From Oscillospiraceae bacterium (GTDB taxonomy: Bacteria; Bacillota; Clostridia; Oscillospirales; Oscillospiraceae), in assembly GCA_009780175.1 (NCBI GenBank), contig WRAO01000022.1:1-43890 (forward strand): a stretch of DNA of 43,890 nucleotides, in the 5' to 3' direction. The notes beneath the pieces were generated by a model. The model was given only the letters and a program-made list of their open reading frames with translations. It was not told where the DNA came from and searched no databases. Of this stretch, positions 38,913 through 43,890 are shown piece after piece. Numbering within the stretch: the first letter of the stretch is position 1; every line of letters starts with the position of its first letter. The position numbers and the translations under genes were made by a program.

Positions 38913-41900
38913 ATGAAAAAGAAATTCATATCCGCACTTCTTGCACTAACCTGCATTTTCGCGTTTATCAGCAACGCTTTCGCAGCAAGCACCTTGTCTC
39001 CAGCTTATTCAATTATGCCCTTATCAGATATTTCTGTCAGTAGCTTCACAGATATTACAGATGAGATTGCCTCACTTTTGTCAGGCGAATCCGCTACCCT
39101 GGTCGTGCAAAATGATATCCCGATCACAGGTCCGATTACTGTTCCTGACGGCATAACCATAACCTTTACAGCTGTCGGTGCTTATAGTTTGTACGGCGAC
39201 GGCACCACGAACGGTCTTACTATTTTTGTTGAAGGTACCCTTTACTTAGAAGATCCTTTAACCTTAACCGGATTTACTCATAGTGCAATCAGAATAGAAT
39301 ACGGCGGCTATTTTACAATGAACGGTGGCGTAATCACCGGCAACGAAGATCTCACCGGCATCGATATTGACGGAGCCATCACCTACAACGGTGGCGGCGT
39401 ATTTAACGCCGGCACCTTCATCATGAACGACGGCATCATTAACGGTAATGAAGTCCCCGTAGGTGGCGGCGACGGTGGTGGTGTATATAGCACGGGTATT
39501 TTTACCATGGGTGGCGGCACCATCAGCGGTAATGAATCTCTTAGCGGCGGTGGTGTATATAACACGGGCACCTTCACCATGGACGGTGGCACCATCAGCG
39601 GTAATACAGGGGGCGGCGTGAGTAATGGCGGCCTCTTCACCATGAATGGCGGCACTATCAGTGGTAATGAATTCGTCGGCTGGGGCGGCGGTGTAGCCGT
39701 TAATGATATGGGCAGTGCTTTCGCCATGAATGGCGGCACCATCAGTAGCAATGAATCCGGCGGTGGCGGCGGCGGTGTAGCTATCACGAGTAATAGTACC
39801 TTTACTATGTCTGATGGCATCATCCATGGCAATAAAGCCTCCGTAGCGGATGGCGGCGGCGGTGTACATATCTCGGGGAGCAGCACCTTCATTATGAACG
39901 GCGGTACCATCAGCGGTAATGAAGCCACCATGTATGATGGCGGCGGCGGTGTATATATCTATGACAACAGTACCTTTACTATGAACAATGGTACCATCAG
40001 CGGTAATGTAACCTCCCGTTGGGGCGGTGGTGTAAGTGTCATGAATGCTGCTTTCACCATGAATGGCGGTACCATCAGCGGTAATGAAGCCGACTGGTTG
40101 GGCGGCGGTGTAATTATCACAGGTAGCACCTTTACTAATAGCACCTTTACTATGAATGGCGGCACCATCAGTGATAATGAAATCTCCTCTTGGGGCGGAG
40201 GCGGTGTAGCTATCCTGGACGCTACCTTCACCATGAGTGATGGTATTATCAGCGGCAATAAAGCCGCCATGGCGATTGGCGGCGGCGTATATATAATGGG
40301 CATTAGCGCCTTAACTATGGACGGTGGTGTAATCAGCGATAATTGGGCCGTGCTGGGCGGCGGTGTGTATATAGAGGGCGACGATCTCGTGGTCAACATC
40401 TCCGACACTGCCTCGATTACGGGCAATACAGCCGAAGAAGATGGCGGCGGCATCTTCGTAGAGGATCGCAACAGCCTGACAATTGACGATACCGTGGTCT
40501 TCAACGGCAATATAGCCGATAACGGCATATTCAACTACGGTTTGTCCAATGGCTTGATTGCCTATCCGCAAATCCGCTGGGCCGGTTATGCCACCGGAAC
40601 CAACAGCGTCCCCAACAGCCACCTGTTGAACAACTATGATATAAATAATGATGTTGATAACGACGATTATCGCATCATAACCTTTTTTGGCAATAGCGGT
40701 ACCATATTCGGGCTGAACCGCCACTCTTTCGTAATACCTTATGACACCATTATCCCGAACGGGCAGATACCGATGCCACCGAATGTAGTTAGAAGCGGCT
40801 ATATCTTCTTAGGCTGGTCTGCAGCCGCCGATTCAACACCAATAACCGACTGGGACTTCCGAGTCACCGAAAACAGAGTATTTTATGCGCAGTGGGAACC
40901 AGCCGCAGAAGTAACATTTAACTTAGGTGGTGGTACTGTTGGCGGTAATCCAGCTAGCATCGTACATCTGGTTGCAATAGGCAGCCCCATCGGCTTATCA
41001 AATGTGCCTGAGCCGCTTCGCGCAAGTCACAGCTTTGGCGGCTGGCGCTACGTCGGACAAGCCTCAGGAACATCGAATCTGACAAGTGGGGCAGTGGCAG
41101 AGTGGGTTGTAACTGTAGACCGAACGTTCATCGCCCAATGGACGCCCAGTGGTGGCAATGGTGGGAATGGCAGCAGCGGTGGTGGTGACACACCTCTCCC
41201 GCCTCTGCCCTCCGCGCATGAGCGGCAGGCATATCTGATCGGATTTGAGGACGGTCTGATCCGCCCAAACGGTAACATTACAAGGGCAGAAGTTGCGACC
41301 ATTTTCTTCCGCCTCATCACAGATGAAGCGCGCTACGATTACTGGACGCAGCAGAACCCTTTCTCAGATGTGGCGCCCCAAAACTGGTTCAACAACGCCA
41401 TATCGACCATGACCAATGCAGACATTTTCACCGGTTTACCGAACGGCACCTTTGCTCCGAATCAGACCATCACCCGCGCTGAGATGACAGCGGTCATTGT
41501 CCGGTTTATGGACGCAATGGAGGGCATGCATTTGCTGGAGGAGCACTTTAGTGATATTTCCGGTCACTGGGCAGCGGGATATATCAACGCAGCGGCCGTA
41601 AACGGTTGGGTACAAGGCACTTACGGGCGTGGCGATGCATTTTATCCCGATCGGCCCATCACACGAGCGGAGGCAGCGGCGATGGTCAATCGAATCTCCG
41701 GTCGTCTGCAAGAGCGCGCTGAAGACTTACTGCCCAATATGCGAACTTGGCCGGATAATGCCAACATAAACGCCTGGCACTACTTCTATATCCAATCGGC
41801 GACGCATTCATACACCTTCCAGTGGCGAGGAGCCGATAACGCATTTGAGCGTTGGCTTACCATCATCCCGCCACGCGACTGGGCGGCCCTCGAAAGACCG

Positions 41901-41939
41901 GACGCTACACCGAATAGTATTTTCGGAGCTGAAAACTAG
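38913..41939 (+). CDS. SLH-anchored surface protein with beta-helix repeat tract
   Basis: 1008-residue exported protein. The signal peptide (KKKFISALLALTCIFAFISNAFA) covers residues 1-24. From about residue 130 to 535 there are 13 well-conserved and 2 degenerate repeats of the form F-T-M-x-G-G-x-I-S-G-N followed by GGGV, predicted to stack as a right-handed beta-helix similar to polymorphic-outer-membrane-protein and adhesin repeats. Two InlB/Listeria-Bacteroides-type repeats follow (ending RVFYAQWEP and RTFIAQWTP). A Gly/Ser/Pro linker leads to three SLH domains (from about 770), each with the ITRAE motif, and a tail containing RTWPDNANINAWHYFYIQSAT. I chose ATG 38913 because the signal peptide starts there. 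The ligand is unknown; adhesion is an inference. The C-terminal 240 residues resemble the convergent gene at 42206. Confidence 0.93.
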   Translation: MKKKFISALLALTCIFAFISNAFAASTLSPAYSIMPLSDISVSSFTDITDEIASLLSGESATLVVQNDIPITGPITVPDGITITFTAVGAYSLYGDGTTNGLTIFVEGTLYLEDPLTLTGFTHSAIRIEYGGYFTMNGGVITGNEDLTGIDIDGAITYNGGGVFNAGTFIMNDGIINGNEVPVGGGDGGGVYSTGIFTMGGGTISGNESLSGGGVYNTGTFTMDGGTISGNTGGGVSNGGLFTMNGGTISGNEFVGWGGGVAVNDMGSAFAMNGGTISSNESGGGGGGVAITSNSTFTMSDGIIHGNKASVADGGGGVHISGSSTFIMNGGTISGNEATMYDGGGGVYIYDNSTFTMNNGTISGNVTSRWGGGVSVMNAAFTMNGGTISGNEADWLGGGVIITGSTFTNSTFTMNGGTISDNEISSWGGGGVAILDATFTMSDGIISGNKAAMAIGGGVYIMGISALTMDGGVISDNWAVLGGGVYIEGDDLVVNISDTASITGNTAEEDGGGIFVEDRNSLTIDDTVVFNGNIADNGIFNYGLSNGLIAYPQIRWAGYATGTNSVPNSHLLNNYDINNDVDNDDYRIITFFGNSGTIFGLNRHSFVIPYDTIIPNGQIPMPPNVVRSGYIFLGWSAAADSTPITDWDFRVTENRVFYAQWEPAAEVTFNLGGGTVGGNPASIVHLVAIGSPIGLSNVPEPLRASHSFGGWRYVGQASGTSNLTSGAVAEWVVTVDRTFIAQWTPSGGNGGNGSSGGGDTPLPPLPSAHERQAYLIGFEDGLIRPNGNITRAEVATIFFRLITDEARYDYWTQQNPFSDVAPQNWFNNAISTMTNADIFTGLPNGTFAPNQTITRAEMTAVIVRFMDAMEGMHLLEEHFSDISGHWAAGYINAAAVNGWVQGTYGRGDAFYPDRPITRAEAAAMVNRISGRLQERAEDLLPNMRTWPDNANINAWHYFYIQSATHSYTFQWRGADNAFERWLTIIPPRDWAALERPDATPNSIFGAEN
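39304..40520 (+). repeat. In-gene tandem repeats encoding the beta-helix
   Basis: About 15 units of roughly 60-100 bp, in frame, each with variants of GGCACCATCAGCGGTAATGA and a GGCGGCGGT run. Units differ in length between the fixed blocks, so they are diverged rather than freshly duplicated. The GGN-rich pattern also opens long antisense frames that are not genes. Confidence 0.9.
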
Positions 41940-41948
41940 AAAATAAAC

Positions 41949-41984
41949 AAAAAGCGGCTATCCCTCGGGTATAGCCGCTTGTCT
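41949..41984. terminator. Terminator after the beta-helix SLH gene
   Basis: Stem AAGCGGCTAT plus CCC pairing with GGG plus ATAGCCGCTT (one bulged T), 3-nt loop. The T-tract on the plus strand is interrupted (TTGTCTGTCT). Confidence 0.8.
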
Positions 41985-42110
41985 GTCTATTGCTTGAACT
42001 TGCCAACATGTTTTTGAAAGTTACATGTAAATAGAATGGGTACACCCGCGATTCCGCTTAGACCATGCTTCAATCCGACATCTACCCTATGTACTATTCC
42101 GAACGCAGTG

Positions 42111-42149
42111 AGATACGCCAACGGAAAATACTCTGCTGGCGTATCTTTT
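42111..42149 (+). terminator. Second hairpin with T-run in the SLH-SLH gap
   Basis: Perfect 10-bp stem AGATACGCCA/TGGCGTATCT (42111-42120, 42137-42146) with a 16-nt loop and TTTT at 42146-42149. It lies 130 nt beyond the first terminator, with no gene between; the stretch 41985-42205 otherwise shows nothing I can name. Confidence 0.5.
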
Positions 42150-42205
42150 CTGCTACAGGTGCAAGACAAGATCATTTCGCCTGTATATCCCTTTTTTATA
42201 AAGGG

Positions 42206-43890
42206 TCATCCTCCTACACTACTTGCGTCCTGTTTCTGCTGTTGCCAGACCGCTCTAGCTGATACGATGTGGTGATGTTCAGCATCTGCTCGTTCCAGGA
42301 TCGTGAAGTCGAGCGGCGGCCAGACCGCAGTCCATTTGATATACGTGTCGTCTTCTTTTCTTTCATAGTCAGCGGCGTTTGTGGCCGCCTGCATATAGAG
42401 ATAGTACCACGCCTCTGGGTTCGCATTGTCCGACCATGTGCGCATGCCGTCCAACAGATCGTCCGCATGTTCGATATTCCTGTCCAGCATACGATTGACA
42501 ATTGCTGTAACCTGGGCGCGGGTAATTAAGTCATCGGGGCGGAAAGTTCCGTCCCCAAAACCTTGCACCCAATCAAACTGGGCGATACTGTTGATATACC
42601 TCTCCGCCCAGTGTCCAGAAACGTCGCTAAACAAACTAAGTTGATCGACATCCGACTCGATAAATCGCGCAGCTACCGCCGCAAACTCGCTGCGGGTAAT
42701 CGGCTTATTAGGCGCGAAACTTCCGTCCAGATAGCCGGTGAATAGACCTGCGTTCGACATGGTGGAGATAGCATTGTTGTGCCATTCGCTTCCATAAATA
42801 TCGCTATAGTCATTTGACGTAACCCACTTTTCCGCGCGGAATTGGTCCGGAATCAGACGGAAGAAGATCGTAGCCACTTCGGCCCTTGTAATATTCTGGT
42901 CAGGCCGAATTGTCTCGTCCCCAAACCCGAACAAATACGCATGATGTTCCTCGGTTAAAGGCACAACAATATCTGGAAGATTGGGTGAGTTTGGCGGATC
43001 GGATGGATCAGGCGGCGAGGGTTCCAACGACCATTGCGCGTGCAACTCACGGTGCTCAGACTCCGCTACGCGGTCGGTATCTAGCACTCTTTCGCCGCCG
43101 CTCTGGGCAGTGAACCAGCCTTGGAAGACATAACCAATCCGTATCGGCCGTGCAACTTGGACAAATGCGGCATAATAGGTTGCGTCAAGCGCTACCATTG
43201 CCGTCTGCTGTGCCGGTGTACCGCCGTTGCCAAAGAAAGTCACTGCGTATGTATCTTCTGTGTCATCGAGTGCCCACTGCGCGTAGAAAATCGTATCGCC
43301 ATCAACTACGGTGGCCATATCCGCGGCATCGCCCTCTTCTTCGAGCGACCAATGCAGGAAGCGGTACCCCTCACGCGTCGGTTCTGTCACTAAGGCAATC
43401 ACCGCGCCATAGGTAGTCTCATCATCCGTCACAAGCCTGGTCTGCAACGTCTGAATGCCTCCATTGCCGTGGAATTGTACCGAGTAATTAACCCCAGGCT
43501 CTGTGCCCTCCGCCGTCCACTGCGCGTACAAAACCGTGTCACCGCCGACCAAATCACCGACCGTCACCGCCGGACCGCCCTCCGTACGCGACCAGTGCGC
43601 GAACGCAAACCCACTCCGCGTCGGCTGCGTCACCAAAGCGATCACCGCGCCCAGCGCCGTCTCATCGTCCTCCACCGTCTCCACCTGCAACGCTGGCGTG
43701 CCCCCGTTCCCAATGAACGTGACCGTATGCAAAACGTCAGGATCCACCGTATCCGCCGTCCACTGCGCGTACAAAACCGTGTCACCGCCGACCAAATCAC
43801 CGACTGTCACCGCCGGACCGCCCTCCGTACGCGACCAGTGCGCGAACGCAAACCCACTCCGCGTCGGCTGCGTCACCAAAGCGATCACCG
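42206..43890 (-). CDS. SLH-anchored surface protein with InlB-type repeats, N-terminus outside the window
   Basis: At least 560 residues; the 5' end, including any signal peptide, lies past base 43890. The visible part begins within InlB/Listeria-Bacteroides-type repeats of about 70-81 residues (patterns GNGGTP..., TRSGFAFAHWS..., DTVLYAQWTA), four or more, the first two nearly identical in DNA. A proline-rich linker (PSPPDPSDPPNSPN) follows, then three SLH domains (YLFGFGDETIRPDQNITRAEVATIFFRL onward) and a tail with MRTWSDNANPEAWYYLYMQAAT. SLH domains bind pyruvylated wall polymers. The C-terminal region parallels the convergent gene at 38913, so the two are probably paralogues in their anchoring part. 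Confidence 0.93.
   Translation of the reverse strand, partial: VIALVTQPTRSGFAFAHWSRTEGGPAVTVGDLVGGDTVLYAQWTADTVDPDVLHTVTFIGNGGTPALQVETVEDDETALGAVIALVTQPTRSGFAFAHWSRTEGGPAVTVGDLVGGDTVLYAQWTAEGTEPGVNYSVQFHGNGGIQTLQTRLVTDDETTYGAVIALVTEPTREGYRFLHWSLEEEGDAADMATVVDGDTIFYAQWALDDTEDTYAVTFFGNGGTPAQQTAMVALDATYYAAFVQVARPIRIGYVFQGWFTAQSGGERVLDTDRVAESEHRELHAQWSLEPSPPDPSDPPNSPNLPDIVVPLTEEHHAYLFGFGDETIRPDQNITRAEVATIFFRLIPDQFRAEKWVTSNDYSDIYGSEWHNNAISTMSNAGLFTGYLDGSFAPNKPITRSEFAAVAARFIESDVDQLSLFSDVSGHWAERYINSIAQFDWVQGFGDGTFRPDDLITRAQVTAIVNRMLDRNIEHADDLLDGMRTWSDNANPEAWYYLYMQAATNAADYERKEDDTYIKWTAVWPPLDFTILERADAEHHHIVSARAVWQQQKQDASSVGG
43509..43890 (-). repeat. Nearly identical 243-bp in-frame direct repeats
   Basis: 43509-43647 and 43752-43890 differ at one base (C or T) over 139 bp; the offset is 243 bp, 81 codons. 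The window ends inside the second unit, so total copy number is not visible. Confidence 0.92.

Noticed and set aside
39304-40520. Repeats considered as a possible CRISPR array
   Set aside because: Units are in frame, vary gradually, and lie within a signal-peptide-bearing surface protein; there are no constant repeats with unique spacers and no cas genes.
39264-40534. Long minus-strand reading frames (about 180-200 codons) inside the beta-helix gene
   Set aside because: They are antisense shadows of the GGN-rich tandem repeats, with low-complexity translations and no ribosome binding sites.

Overview
The window looks like a chromosomal segment of a GC-rich, probably spore-forming, Gram-positive bacterium of the class Clostridia. 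The evidence is the hprK-murB-rapZ-whiA-dnaE block, a walRK operon with yycH and yycI, a spoIID gene, a PyrK-type dihydroorotate dehydrogenase, zinc-ribbon ribosomal protein S18, SLH-anchored surface proteins and strong AGGAGG ribosome binding sites. I cannot name a genus from sequence alone. I see no phage, transposase, CRISPR array or plasmid functions. Most genes are core housekeeping; the accessory material is a few AT-richer genes, a family of mosaic intergenic repeats and large repeat-bearing surface proteins.

Layout. 1-123: tRNA-Tyr (cut by the window edge) and tRNA-Thr on the minus strand. 231-818: mpg. 819-1281: a dense array of hairpins (repeat copy A). 1282-9294: a minus-strand operon hprK-murB-rapZ-whiA-(AT-rich membrane gene)-dnaE; yvcK/glmR, usually between rapZ and whiA, is absent. 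9474-11149: an AlkC-type DNA glycosylase and an acetyltransferase. 11150-11447: repeat copy B and a terminator. 11465-12672: the rpsF-ssb-rpsR operon with a structured leader. 12706-13721: a Fur-family regulator and an atypical QueD/PTPS-like gene. 13866-15248: proC and an AT-rich acetyltransferase-like gene. 15336-19367 (minus): amino-acid dehydrogenase, SLH-anchored subtilase, spoIID.

19394-24749 (plus): a tight operon of a membrane protein, cardiolipin synthase, pyrK, pyrD and a histidine-phosphatase/acetyltransferase fusion. 24761-30599 (minus): nudF-walR-walK-yycH-yycI-smpB-ppiB, mostly overlapping or closely spaced. 30738-32636: a small membrane protein, a possible short ORF, a VOC protein and a MecA-like adaptor. 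32650-36323: a Na/Pi cotransporter with a PhoU tail, an AraC-type regulator and a DegV protein, the last two separated by a perfect inverted repeat. 36359-38658: repeat copy C, mnmE and an SDR reductase. 38863-43890: two convergent, related SLH surface proteins, one with a long beta-helix repeat tract and one with nearly identical 243-bp repeats that run off the window.

The most unusual signals are: the mosaic repeat family in convergent intergenic gaps, with covariation in one stem and an inverted loop in another; a perfect inverted repeat between the araC-like and degV genes that reads as a promoter on both strands; a phosphatase-acetyltransferase fusion coupled to pyrKD; a PTPS-like protein without the catalytic cysteine beside a Fur regulator; and mutually exclusive stems in the rpsF leader. 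All positions are from reading by eye; no alignment or folding program was run.
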